A stretch of 64,000 nucleotides of DNA. It comes from Okeanomitos corallinicola TIOX110 (GTDB taxonomy: Bacteria > Cyanobacteriota > Cyanobacteriia > Cyanobacteriales > Nostocaceae). Below, piece after piece: positions 39,010 through 47,600 of this stretch (position 1 is its first letter; each line of letters opens with the position of its first letter). A program made the translations under genes and the position numbers. The notes under the pieces were generated by a model. It did no database searches. It worked only from the letters and a program-made list of their open reading frames with translations, and was not told where the DNA came from. The stretch spans positions 3,265,318 through 3,329,317 of the forward strand of contig NZ_CP150886.1 in NCBI RefSeq assembly GCF_038050375.1, written 5' to 3'.

Positions 39010-39079
39010 CTAGTTAGATGATAGATGATAAATTAAAGATCCTAAAGTTAGTAATCATCTATCATCTATTACTAACTAG
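39010..39079. repeat. Long inverted repeat made of ATGATAG units
   Basis: Two arm pairs match perfectly: CTAGTTAG (39010-39017) with CTAACTAG (39072-39079), and ATGATAGATGAT (39018-39029) with ATCATCTATCAT (39054-39065). A 6-nt bulge and a 24-nt loop remain. It lies between the DppC-like gene and the HD gene. Confidence 0.75.
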
Positions 39080-39148
39080 GTTTGGGTTTTATATGGCTAA
39101 TGCCACCTTATCACAAGCCCTAACTAGCAAAGTCATCAATGCAGTTGT

Positions 39149-40024
39149 TTAACTGTTTAACTGTTCTGCTAAATAATGTAATTCCTCATTTTCTTTTTCA
39201 TGCTCAATTACGAAAACATTAGAGTAAAGATTAGCTAGAACCTGTTTTCCTTGCTGGGTTAAAGCTAAATAACGTAATCCTTCTTTGATATATGGATAGA
39301 CACCATTCCAGTAAAATTTGGCGTAGTTCTTCCGCAAATCGCCTGGATTTTGATAGCCTAAAACTTTATTAACTCCTGTTTCTTCAAATTCGTAAAATAA
39401 GCTGGTTATTTTCTTCAAATAACGGGGATCACTCAATTGCCCAATTAAATCAGCAGCACGAACTAAACCTGCAAAGTGAGTAGTATCTTGATGATCATCA
39501 GCACTGGGAACTGGAAAGCGTGTTAGTTCAATATTATTTTTAATTGCTTCCGCATTTATTAACGGATGTCCACCAAATCTTTCATCAATAAATAGTTTTG
39601 CCCTATCCACATGATAGGGTGTGAGACTAGCATCAGAAGCACCAGAAGGTAGAGAAACCATATTACCATTTTGACCTGTAGAATATAGGCTTTCGGCTTC
39701 TTTGTCGTCTCGACAGACTCCTTTGACATAGCCAATATCGTGACACAATAAGGAGATAATTACGTGTAACCAGTCTTCGCTGGAAACTCCCCCTTCTCGG
39801 ATATGTCTACCTCGTAAAATTTCTTGTCCCACTAGGGTAACAAGTACGGAGTGTTCAACGTTGTGATATAAAGCATCACTGTTGGCAATGTTTTCTAAGG
39901 CCATGTTACCAGCCCAGGCTATGATGTCTTGATAATCTGTTTTTAACCCGCCATAAGTACGCTGATAACCTGTTCGTAGTTGGTTTACAAAAGCGTCAAT
40001 GATGATTTCTGTGGTATTGAACAT
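39149..40024 (-). CDS. HD-domain metal-dependent phosphohydrolase-like protein
   Basis: A 291-aa protein with an HD-type metal site: YHNVEHSVLV supplies the first His, LLCHDIGYVKG is the HD doublet, and later acidic residues (AADLIGQLSDPRY) complete it. HD proteins hydrolyse phosphate esters such as cyclic nucleotides or nucleotides. Substrate and pathway are not clear. It is transcribed alone, with the tRNA-His gene upstream on the same strand about 400 bp away. Confidence 0.78.
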   Translation of the reverse strand: MFNTTEIIIDAFVNQLRTGYQRTYGGLKTDYQDIIAWAGNMALENIANSDALYHNVEHSVLVTLVGQEILRGRHIREGGVSSEDWLHVIISLLCHDIGYVKGVCRDDKEAESLYSTGQNGNMVSLPSGASDASLTPYHVDRAKLFIDERFGGHPLINAEAIKNNIELTRFPVPSADDHQDTTHFAGLVRAADLIGQLSDPRYLKKITSLFYEFEETGVNKVLGYQNPGDLRKNYAKFYWNGVYPYIKEGLRYLALTQQGKQVLANLYSNVFVIEHEKENEELHYLAEQLNS

Positions 40025-40423
40025 AGAGGATAGTTAGGGTATATATTTTTTATAATCGTGTTTACTGGTGGTAATTTCGGTCAATTTAAGTTCTTTGTAC
40101 TGTAGTTCAATTCATCGGTAAAGAAGCATATTTCCAGAATTTGTTGCTTAACACCGTTGTTGGATTCAGTTTACATTATCCTTCTCAGTTTTTCTAAGCA
40201 AATCCAAAAGTTATGAACTTTCACTTTTACTTTTAATTAATTATTTTTAGGTGATTCTTATCATGCAGAAAGTAGTCGTTTCAAATACCAACAACCACCT
40301 TTAGGTAACAAAACATAAAAATTACCTGCTTAAATATTTTTTGTAAGTTGCACACAAAGTCATTAATAAACAGGTAACTAATACCTTGTCTTGTTGATGA
40401 TTTGAATATATATAATAACTCAG

Positions 40424-40497
40424 GGCGAACGATGGGACTCGAACCCACGAATGGTGGTACCACAAACCACTGCCTTAACCTCTTGGCTACGCTCGCC
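40424..40497 (-). tRNA. trnH: tRNA-His (GUG)
   Basis: The minus strand folds as a cloverleaf with anticodon loop TTGTGGT (anticodon GTG), a T arm GTGGGTTCGAGTCCCAT and an acceptor stem starting GGCGAGCG and ending CGTTCGCC. Counting the first G as G-1 gives the 8-bp acceptor stem with G-1:C73 typical of bacterial tRNA-His. CCA is not encoded. It closely resembles chloroplast trnH-GUG. Confidence 0.96.
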
Positions 40498-40629
40498 ATC
40501 CATTGCTTGCACTAATATAGCATGACACTGGAAAAAAGATCAAGATTTTTTTGCCAGAATTTGACATATTTTCTTTGTAGTCTTGTGTAGTCTTGAAAAT
40601 GTAGAAACTTGAACATAATCTAAACTATT

Positions 40630-41010
40630 ATGAAAGCCTGGACTATAATTGCCTCTGTGGGAGTAGCTGGATTTGCTGTTTTAGGACTAGCGATGGCAAA
40701 CACTAACCCTGAAAAGGCTGAATACGAAGAATATGCAGTAGAAAAATTAACTACTTACTTAAAAAGTGACTTTTGTCAAAAAACACCTAACTTCCTGCAA
40801 AATCTGATACAATTAAATTGTAATAAGTTGATTGATTCTGTCAACCCACAAATCAGAGAAATTATTACTGCAACTACCAAAAGACAAGATTATCTAGTTT
40901 TTAGTGTTTATACCACTGATTTAAAGATTGATAATTTAATACCAGGTTATACATTTGAAACGGTAGGAGCATTTGATCAGTTTTATACTTATAAAGCAGA
41001 AAAGCAATAG
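40630..41010 (+). CDS. DUF4359-type small protein
   Basis: A 126-aa protein with one N-terminal hydrophobic segment (about residues 5-23, WTIIASVGVAGFAVLGLAMA), probably a signal or anchor, then a soluble domain with two Cys (SDFCQKTP, QLNCNKL) and YLVFSVYTTDLKI. The layout fits the cyanobacterial DUF4359 family; the function is unknown. It starts 133 bp downstream of the divergent tRNA-His and is followed by the kinase gene. Confidence 0.72.
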   Translation: MKAWTIIASVGVAGFAVLGLAMANTNPEKAEYEEYAVEKLTTYLKSDFCQKTPNFLQNLIQLNCNKLIDSVNPQIREIITATTKRQDYLVFSVYTTDLKIDNLIPGYTFETVGAFDQFYTYKAEKQ

Positions 41011-41153
41011 CTTGAGTTAGTTTTCATTTGTCAATGGGAAAATTCAATAGATAGAAGTGGTTTAATTTTTACCAATAATTATTTAATGGTACAAGCTCCT
41101 AGATTGATCTGTTGAATCAATTCAAAATCTAAAATCCAAAATTGTCATGACTG

Positions 41154-42704
41154 ATGACTTGTTGTACTTTTTGCTTATACTCTCACAATTTAGATGATTC
41201 CCGCTTCTGTATTAAATGTGGTAAGTCACTGCTGCTCAAAGAACGATATCGTCCTATCCATCCTCTTGGTAGTGGGGGGTTTGGTAGAACTTTTTTAGCT
41301 GTAGATGAACACATACCTTCTCAGCCAAGGTGTGTTATTAAACAACTTTACTTTCTAAATGCAAATACAGCCACATTAGCAAAAGCTATTGAATTATTTA
41401 ATCAAGAAGCAGTGCGTTTGAATGAGTTACAGCATCCTCAAATTCCCCAATTAATGGCACATTTTGAACAGGAAAATCAACTGTATTTAGTGCAAGAATT
41501 AATTGTTGGTAAAACCTTAGCACAGGAGTTACAAGCGGAAGGTTTGTTTAGGGAAGTGCATATTTGGCAACTTCTCCAAAATTTATTACCAGTGCTGCAA
41601 TTTATCCATTCTCAACAAGTAGTTCATCGGGATATCAAGCCAGCCAATATTATGCGAAGATATCCACCAATAACAGGTAATAAATCTGAAGCACAACTAC
41701 CAATTAGTAATGGAGAATTGTCACATCAAGGTTCTACTATGACTGTGAGTGAATTAGAATCTTTAAATTCTTCAGGAAAAACTAAATCCAGCCTCTCAAT
41801 TAGTAAGATTAAACCAATAAATTTTATAGCTGAATCTAGAAAGGGTGAATTAGTATTAATTGATTTTGGTGTTGCTAAACAAATCACAGCTACAGCTTTA
41901 GCTCATACAGGGACAACGGTAGGAAGCGCAGAATATATAGCTCCCGAACAAATGCGGGGTAAGGCTTTACCAGCTAGTGATCTTTATAGTTTGGGTGTAA
42001 CTTGTATTTATTTATTAACTGGAATTTCTCCCTTTGAGTTATTTGATATTACCAGCGATCGCTGGATCTGGCAAGATTATTTAACTACTGAAAATTCTGT
42101 TTCTGAGCAGTTGTCTACAATTCTTGATAAACTGCTGCAAAATTCCCTTTCTCAACGTTATCAATCGGCAACAGAAGTGTTAGCTGCCATTCACACAAAA
42201 GTCCAACCAGTTAAACAAAATATTAATATTCATGTTAATGATCAAAATACTCTATATTCAGCTACAGGAGTTGATTACACTAAGTTAGAAAAGTTTCTGC
42301 GCCATAAACAATGGCAAAAAGCCGATGCGGAAACTTGGCTGGTAATGCGTCAAGCTTTATCTAAACCTAGCAGTAAATATCTATTTAATAGCGATTTAGA
42401 AAAATTTCCCAGTGAAGACTTACAAATTATTGATTATTTGTGGACAAAACATAGCGAAGGGCATTTTGGGTTTAGTGTACAAATACAAATTTACGAAAGT
42501 TGTGGCAGAGATTATGGTAAATTTTGCGATATTGTGGGCTGGGATATCACAAAGTCTAGTTCTTCTGGGCAAAATATCTTTTTTAACTGGACAATGAACC
42601 AATCATATCCCAAGGGGAATTTACCTTCCCATGCTTGGGTCGGTGGTACTAAACCTTGGGAACATCTAAGCTCTTTAATTGTTGCTTTTTTAAAAATACA
42701 GTGA
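41154..42704 (+). CDS. Ser/Thr protein kinase with zinc ribbon and GUN4 domain
   Basis: A 516-aa three-part protein. Residues 3-23 form a four-Cys zinc ribbon (CTFC...CIKCG). The Hanks-type kinase domain runs from about 33 to 350, with the P-loop LGSGGFGRTF, the VAIK-type Lys in CVIKQL, the catalytic loop VHRDIKPANI near 158 and DFGVAK; about 70 extra Ser-rich residues lie between the last two. The GUN4 domain starts near 372 (VDYTKLEKFLRHKQWQKAD) and holds GHFGFSVQIQIY. GUN4 may sense porphyrin and couple it to phosphorylation; that link is inference. All core kinase residues are present. Confidence 0.88.
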   Translation: MTCCTFCLYSHNLDDSRFCIKCGKSLLLKERYRPIHPLGSGGFGRTFLAVDEHIPSQPRCVIKQLYFLNANTATLAKAIELFNQEAVRLNELQHPQIPQLMAHFEQENQLYLVQELIVGKTLAQELQAEGLFREVHIWQLLQNLLPVLQFIHSQQVVHRDIKPANIMRRYPPITGNKSEAQLPISNGELSHQGSTMTVSELESLNSSGKTKSSLSISKIKPINFIAESRKGELVLIDFGVAKQITATALAHTGTTVGSAEYIAPEQMRGKALPASDLYSLGVTCIYLLTGISPFELFDITSDRWIWQDYLTTENSVSEQLSTILDKLLQNSLSQRYQSATEVLAAIHTKVQPVKQNINIHVNDQNTLYSATGVDYTKLEKFLRHKQWQKADAETWLVMRQALSKPSSKYLFNSDLEKFPSEDLQIIDYLWTKHSEGHFGFSVQIQIYESCGRDYGKFCDIVGWDITKSSSSGQNIFFNWTMNQSYPKGNLPSHAWVGGTKPWEHLSSLIVAFLKIQ

Positions 42705-42818
42705 TATTAGATGCACTAACTTTATAGTTGTAAAAAATATAGACAAATATATTTTACTTTGAAAGTTTTACCAATACTTTAGGAAACTACAATCCCCTGT
42801 ATCCCATCTGCAAAAGCA

Positions 42819-43967
42819 TTAGGGATTGCAATTCTTTAGAATATTTAATGATCCATTTACATCTGCATTAATTAAAATACCTTCAGCAGATTTATATAGA
42901 CCACGTTTAATTCTATTACCGCTAAAAGAATATTTTTCCCCTTTTTTATATTTGGGGAGTACATCTTGATCTAAAAAACTAGATTTAGATGTATAACTTT
43001 CTTCGGTGATAATTACAGATATTCCTGCTAATTCTGCTTTATAAGTCAACTGTCCAATAAATCTGGTATGTGGTATTTGAGTAAAATTTTGGTTATTTTG
43101 AGAACCTATATTCAGTTCTTGTTTCCAACCTTCATTTTTGCCAATTACCAAAGTACCTATATTTAATTTAACCAACTTATTGATTAAATATCTGCTGGCT
43201 TTATGCAAGTAGTCATCAACCTTAAAATTGCGTTTTGTGCAGAGATTTTGTAATCTTTTTGATGTCTTATTTTTGATAATAGCCTGTAGTTCAGCTTTCT
43301 TTTTGTTAAAGAAATGATTAATGGATTTTAACGGTCTGCCATTTATCAAGAAAGGTATTAAACCTGCTTGATTGAAAGTTACAGTAGCCAAATTATTTAA
43401 TCCTAAATCAATACTGGCAATTCTCTTATTGTCTACCTGTTTTGGTTTTTCTTCTTGATGATAAATCACCTCAATTACATAATGATTAAGTTTGGGAATA
43501 ACCCTAACTTGTGCTATTTATTTAGTCTGAGTAGGAAAAACTATTTCAGTTTGGCTAAGTTTAATAAATCCTTTTGATAGAAATGGTTTAGACAAAGTCT
43601 GTATGGTATAAACTAAAAGGTTTCTCCCATTTTCCTTATGTTTGTATTTAGGTAATTTTGGTCTACCCAAAAACTTAGATGGGTTTTCTTAATAAGCCTT
43701 TTGTGCTTGAAAAAATGCTTTCCAGTTCTTATCTAAAATCATTAATATTTGCTGACTTACTTTCGCTGGCAGATTTTTATAATCAAACTGACTTTGTAAT
43801 AGTTTTTGGCTCTGATTATAATTGAGAATTTTACCAGTTTTAAAGAAAGATTGCCTAATTAAGTAGTTGGCAGCATTATAGAGATTTTTAGAAAGAAAGC
43901 AAAGCCTATCAATTTCTTGGTAATGTTTATGAGTGTTTTTGATGATGTGTTTTTCAACTAGTCGCAT
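42819..43967 (-). pseudogene. tnpB: tnpB of IS607 element, two nonsense codons
   Basis: Frames 43689-43967 (N-terminal helix-rich part) and 42819-43469 (RuvC-like part) are in the same register. The stretch between also reads as TnpB (NPSKFLGRPKLPKYKHKENG), interrupted only by TAA codons at 43689-43691 and 43518-43520. The RuvC motifs are IASIDLGLNNLAT for the first Asp and ILINADVNGSLNIL for the last. The CxxC zinc finger usual near the end is absent (region YTSKSSFLDQ to YKSAEGI), a form I have seen in some cyanobacterial TnpBs. TnpB is an RNA-guided nuclease in active elements; this copy should give only fragments. Confidence 0.85.
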
Positions 43968-44527
43968 TCATCCTCCTGAAGACATTTTACAATGCACTCA
44001 GTTTTCCGAGTCCGTCTTCTAATTGAGTAAAGTCTTGCACAAAAAGAAGTAATAATGGAAACAAAATCGTGCATTAAATCATCTGTTCTTTCTGTTGCTA
44101 AGTTAACAACTTCAATATCTCTACCAAGTTGATTAAGTAAAACTTTAAGGTAATTAAATCCTACTCTTGATAGTCGGTCTTTGTGTTCACATATAATCAG
44201 TGAGTAATCATCTTGGTTTAATAGATGAATTAACTTACGTCTGTTATCATTAACACCACTACCAACTTCTTTTACTATTCTGACAACCGTATATCCTTTG
44301 GCGCAACAATAAGATTCTAGTCTCTGAACCTGAGTGTCCAGGTTAGATTTATTTTCACTACTACTGACTCTGGCATAGATAACTACTCCTTTGTTGATTG
44401 GTTTATCGAAGTTGACTATGACTGTACCTGTTGTTAATTGTGTAGCGTTGAGTTCACCACGTTTCCACATTCTCCAGGCTGTTTTATAACTAACTCCTAG
44501 TGACTTAGCGTAATCTGATAGTTTCAT
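43958..44527 (-). CDS. tnpA: IS607-family serine recombinase (TnpA)
   Basis: A 189-aa protein. The N-terminus is a MerR-like helix-turn-helix (MKLSDYAKSLGVSYKTAWRM), followed by a small serine-resolvase domain with the nucleophile Ser in VVIYARVSSSENKSNLDTQ and the conserved ICEHKDRLSRVGF. It would catalyse excision and insertion of the element. It is intact, so the element may still move even though tnpB is dead. The start is ATG 44527. Confidence 0.92.
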   Translation of the reverse strand: MKLSDYAKSLGVSYKTAWRMWKRGELNATQLTTGTVIVNFDKPINKGVVIYARVSSSENKSNLDTQVQRLESYCCAKGYTVVRIVKEVGSGVNDNRRKLIHLLNQDDYSLIICEHKDRLSRVGFNYLKVLLNQLGRDIEVVNLATERTDDLMHDFVSIITSFCARLYSIRRRTRKTECIVKCLQEDECD

Positions 44528-44791
44528 GGAGAGTCTTTCTCGACCTTCACAATTATTTTAAGACATTTGTCTACGTTTGGCAATGCCTGTCTATAAAATG
44601 GGAGAAATTTACCAATACATGAGGTACATGAGGGTGGTTAGAGGTTTCCACCCTAATAAACATTAAATTAATTCAGAAGTCAGGAGTCAGAATGTTGGAT
44701 AAATCAGTAAATAATCAACCAGTAATTTTTGGCTTAAACCTGAAAAATCTGACTGCTGACTGCTGTTAGCTGAATGCTTACAACTTATATC

Positions 44792-44980
44792 TTATATATC
44801 AACGTTGATATTTTCGATCTGTTTAGCAGCTTTATCCCACAATTTAGCATTTTCTTCGTCATGCCAATGAGTTCTGAGATTTTCTGCTTTTTTGTGGCAA
44901 ATTCTTTCTAACAATTCTAAAATTGCTCCTAGTGTTAGTTTATCTACTAACTCTTCTAAAGCATTCATGAATTCTTTCAT
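44792..44980 (-). CDS. Small helical hypothetical protein
   Basis: A 62-aa, charged, helical protein (LEELVDKLTLGAILELLERI, then KLWDKAAKQIE). It starts at ATG 44980 and is divergent from the sirohydrochlorin chelatase gene 40 bp away. I do not recognise a named family, but composition and the ordered amphipathic pattern look like a real gene. Confidence 0.55.
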   Translation of the reverse strand: MKEFMNALEELVDKLTLGAILELLERICHKKAENLRTHWHDEENAKLWDKAAKQIENINVDI

Positions 44981-45020
44981 AAAAATACCATCACTTTTAT
45001 TTTTTAGTTAATTACATTTT

Positions 45021-45758
45021 TTGCCCATGTCATCTGCCTATCTTTTAGTATCTCACGGAAGTCGTGATCCACGTCCAGATGTTGCTATGCAGCAATTAGC
45101 AAAATTGATCAGTGAGAAGTTACCAAGGGGTAAAAATTTAGTTGGTATAGCTACTCTGGAGTTAAATACCCAACCTTTACACCAGCAAATTCAAGATTTT
45201 GCACAAACAGCTTTAACTTTTGGCTGTCAATTTCTAAAAATTATACCTTTGTTTCTACTGCCAGGCGTTCATGTCATGTCGGATATTCCCGCAGAGGTAG
45301 AAATAGCACAAAAAGCATTGGTTGGAAGCATCAAGCTGGATCTAAAACCATACTTAGGTAGTCATGGGAAGATAGAAAAGCTGCTGACTAAAATTATGGC
45401 TACTATCAAAGCAGAAAGGGTAATTTTGTTAGCTCACGGTAGTGGCCGTTCTGGTTCACAAAAACCTATTGAAACTATAGCTGAGAATTTGGGTGTTATG
45501 GCAGCTTATTGGTTTGTTTCTCCCAGCTTAGAAGTCAGGGTGAAAGAATTGTTAGTGGCTGGTTCTCGGCAGATTACAATTTTGCCATATTTTTTATTCC
45601 CTGGAGGGATAACCGATGCGATCGCCGAATCTGTAGAAAAGTTACAATTACAATTTCCAGAAGTAAAGTTACAATTAGCCTCACCTCTGGGAGTCAGCGC
45701 AGAACTTGCGGATGTAATTTGGGATTTAGCAACAGAAGGGGAACAAATTGTTGGGTAA
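45021..45758 (+). CDS. sirB: Sirohydrochlorin chelatase (SirB/CbiX-type)
   Basis: A 245-aa protein with two chelatase halves, each opening with a His loop: LLVSHGSRDPRP at residues 6-17 and ILLAHGSGRSG near 138. The length fits a two-domain CbiX-like protein. It inserts Fe2+ (siroheme) or Co2+ (cobalamin branch) into sirohydrochlorin; in cyanobacteria the siroheme route is likely. The next gene encodes the enzyme two steps earlier, uroporphyrinogen-III methyltransferase, and overlaps it by 11 bp, so the pair is translationally coupled. Confidence 0.88.
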   Translation: MPMSSAYLLVSHGSRDPRPDVAMQQLAKLISEKLPRGKNLVGIATLELNTQPLHQQIQDFAQTALTFGCQFLKIIPLFLLPGVHVMSDIPAEVEIAQKALVGSIKLDLKPYLGSHGKIEKLLTKIMATIKAERVILLAHGSGRSGSQKPIETIAENLGVMAAYWFVSPSLEVRVKELLVAGSRQITILPYFLFPGGITDAIAESVEKLQLQFPEVKLQLASPLGVSAELADVIWDLATEGEQIVG

Positions 45759-46497
45759 GGTTTATTTAATCGGTGCTGGGCCTGGTGATCCCGGACTGAT
45801 GACTCTTAAAGGTAAGGGTTTATTAGAATGTGCAGATGTCGTGATTTATGATGCCTTAGTCAGTCCACCCATTTTGGCAATGATCAATCCCCAAGCGGAG
45901 AAAATCAACGCTGGTAAGCGGATGGGGAGACATTCACTTTTACAGGAAGAAACTACCCAATTGCTAATTGAAAAAGCTCAAGATTATCCTGTGGTAGTGC
46001 GTTTAAAAGGAGGTGATCCTTTTATTTTTGGCCGTGGTGGTGAAGAAATGGCGGAATTACTGACAGCGGGAATTTTTGTAGAAGTTGTGCCTGGGATCAC
46101 AGCCGGGATTGCGGCGGCGGCTTATGCTGGAATTCCTTTAACTCACCGTCTGTATAGTTCATCGGTGACGTTTGTAACGGGTCACGAAGCGGCGGGAAAG
46201 TATCGGCCTTCTGTTAACTGGCAAGCGATCGCCCAAGGTTCAGAAACTATAGTGATTTATATGGGTATCCACAATCTACCTTACATCGTGGAACAGTTAA
46301 TTTTAGCTGGATTGAGTTTGGAGACTCCCATAGGTTTGGTACGATGGGGAACTCGACCAGAACAAGAAGAATTAATTGGAGAGTTAGGAACAATTGTGCA
46401 GCAAGTTGAAGAGACGGAATTTAGTGCGCCAGCGATCGCAGTCATTGGAGCAGTAGTTAAGATGCACAGTATCCTTTCTAGTTATCGTCCGTTATAG
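45748..46497 (+). CDS. cobA: Uroporphyrinogen-III C-methyltransferase (cobA)
   Basis: A 249-aa SUMT. The start region LGKVYLIGAGPGDPGLMTLK, the VVRLKGGDPFIFGRGGEE loop and VVPGITAGIAAAAYAGIPLT are signature sequences. It methylates uroporphyrinogen III twice with SAM to precorrin-2, the branch point to siroheme and cobalamin. Only TTG starts are available (45748 or 45751), inside the end of the chelatase gene, a sign of translational coupling. It is a stand-alone methyltransferase without the dehydrogenase half of CysG. Confidence 0.93.
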   Translation: MLGKVYLIGAGPGDPGLMTLKGKGLLECADVVIYDALVSPPILAMINPQAEKINAGKRMGRHSLLQEETTQLLIEKAQDYPVVVRLKGGDPFIFGRGGEEMAELLTAGIFVEVVPGITAGIAAAAYAGIPLTHRLYSSSVTFVTGHEAAGKYRPSVNWQAIAQGSETIVIYMGIHNLPYIVEQLILAGLSLETPIGLVRWGTRPEQEELIGELGTIVQQVEETEFSAPAIAVIGAVVKMHSILSSYRPL

Positions 46498-46523
46498 TCT
46501 AAATTTAAAAAGTTAGTAACTGT

Positions 46524-47600
46524 TTAAACCATGTTCTGAAAAATTACTTTCAGTAAATCACCTTGATTTAAAGGCTTAGTCAAGCAACAGGAAGCACCAA
46601 CTAGCTTGGCTTTAGCTCTATCAATTAAGCTGGCTTTTTCTGTCACCATAATCACAGGTGTATTTTTAAACTGTGCCTGTTTACGTAATAATGAACAAAC
46701 TTCATATCCATCTAAATTGGGCATCGTTACATCCAGAAAAATCATATCTGGTTTAATATGTAAGATTTCCATCAGAGCTTTTAAGGAATCTGTTGCCCCA
46801 AATACAGAGAATATTTGTTCATCTAAAAAGCCTCTAATCGTATTTAAAACTAGATGACTATCATCTACACAGAAAATAGTGTAATTTTTTTTATCTTTAG
46901 GTTTTGAGTAAAAACGTTGATATCTGCCCGTGTTGGGTAGTTTATTGCCAATAGGGGGTAATTGCACTTCAATTTTGGGGCGTTTCTTTGTCTCATCAAA
47001 TTTTGGTTCTTCAAAGCTTGGCTCATTATATCTGGAATGATTGTATTGCCAAAACTGCTCAGGGGAAATTCGTACACCCGCTTCACACTTTTCCACTAAT
47101 AAGCGCAAGTTCAAATGACAAAACTTAGGTAGATCATCTAAGAAACTTTCAGGAATAAATTCATAACTCCCTTCTTCTATTTTCAGAAATGAGTCGAGAA
47201 ACTCTAAAGATAACTGCTCAATCAACATTGCCGCTTGTAAAGCACTGAGGTATTTTTCATTAACTAACCAGCAAATAGCCAGATAATCTGGATTGGGGAT
47301 AGTTTGATTTTCCACACCTCTTTCAAAAATGCTTTGCAACTGCTGATTAATTTCTCTAGGAAGAGCAGAATTATGTTGGCCTAACCGCTGTAAGTTCCTA
47401 TATAGCGGCTCAAACATCTTCTCTGAGTAGCAAGCATAAATTAGCTTTCCTTCCTGTACATAAATTGACCAAGCCCCTGAAGTGCTAAATACTTGTAGAC
47501 AACCAGTTACAGATTTACTGGTGATTTTTTTCAAGAGGGACAGAGGTTGTAGCTTTTGGAAAAATCTGTATCTACTAATAGGAAGCGTTTTCATTAGCAC
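46524..47600 (-). CDS. PATAN-domain response regulator (PatA/PixG-like)
   Basis: A 358-aa protein with an N-terminal DUF4388/PATAN region (from about residue 15, KKITSKSVTGCLQVFSTSG) and a C-terminal receiver domain (about 235-355: IFCVDDSHLVLNTI, phospho-Asp in IFLDVTMPNLDGYEV, and Lys in LTKPLN). This order is shared by PatA, which influences heterocyst position, and by PixG/TaxP-type regulators of phototaxis. No adjacent CheY, CheW or kinase genes are present, so a specific pathway cannot be assigned. It converges on cobA 26 bp away. Confidence 0.85.
   Translation of the reverse strand: MLMKTLPISRYRFFQKLQPLSLLKKITSKSVTGCLQVFSTSGAWSIYVQEGKLIYACYSEKMFEPLYRNLQRLGQHNSALPREINQQLQSIFERGVENQTIPNPDYLAICWLVNEKYLSALQAAMLIEQLSLEFLDSFLKIEEGSYEFIPESFLDDLPKFCHLNLRLLVEKCEAGVRISPEQFWQYNHSRYNEPSFEEPKFDETKKRPKIEVQLPPIGNKLPNTGRYQRFYSKPKDKKNYTIFCVDDSHLVLNTIRGFLDEQIFSVFGATDSLKALMEILHIKPDMIFLDVTMPNLDGYEVCSLLRKQAQFKNTPVIMVTEKASLIDRAKAKLVGASCCLTKPLNQGDLLKVIFQNMV

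Larger units (their letters stand above)
42819..44527 (-). mobile_element. IS607-family insertion sequence with broken TnpB
   Basis: The unit reads on the minus strand: an IS607-type serine recombinase (tnpA), then tnpB overlapping it by 10 bp, the standard IS607 order. tnpA is intact, while tnpB has two in-frame stops. Exact ends are not defined; IS607 elements lack terminal inverted repeats. An inverted repeat at 44631-44654 (AGGGTGG...CCACCCT) just beyond the tnpA start may belong to the element's end. Confidence 0.8.

Noticed and set aside
40281-40499. 72-aa minus-strand frame
   Set aside because: Its start lies in the tRNA-His gene and the rest has no protein-like features.
42819-43967. 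Two separate TnpB genes
   Set aside because: Both parts and the stretch between are in one frame with only two stop codons, so it is one pseudogene.
46524-47600. Calling the PATAN regulator patA (heterocyst patterning)
   Set aside because: The domain order is shared with phototaxis and other regulators, and context gives no support for a specific role.
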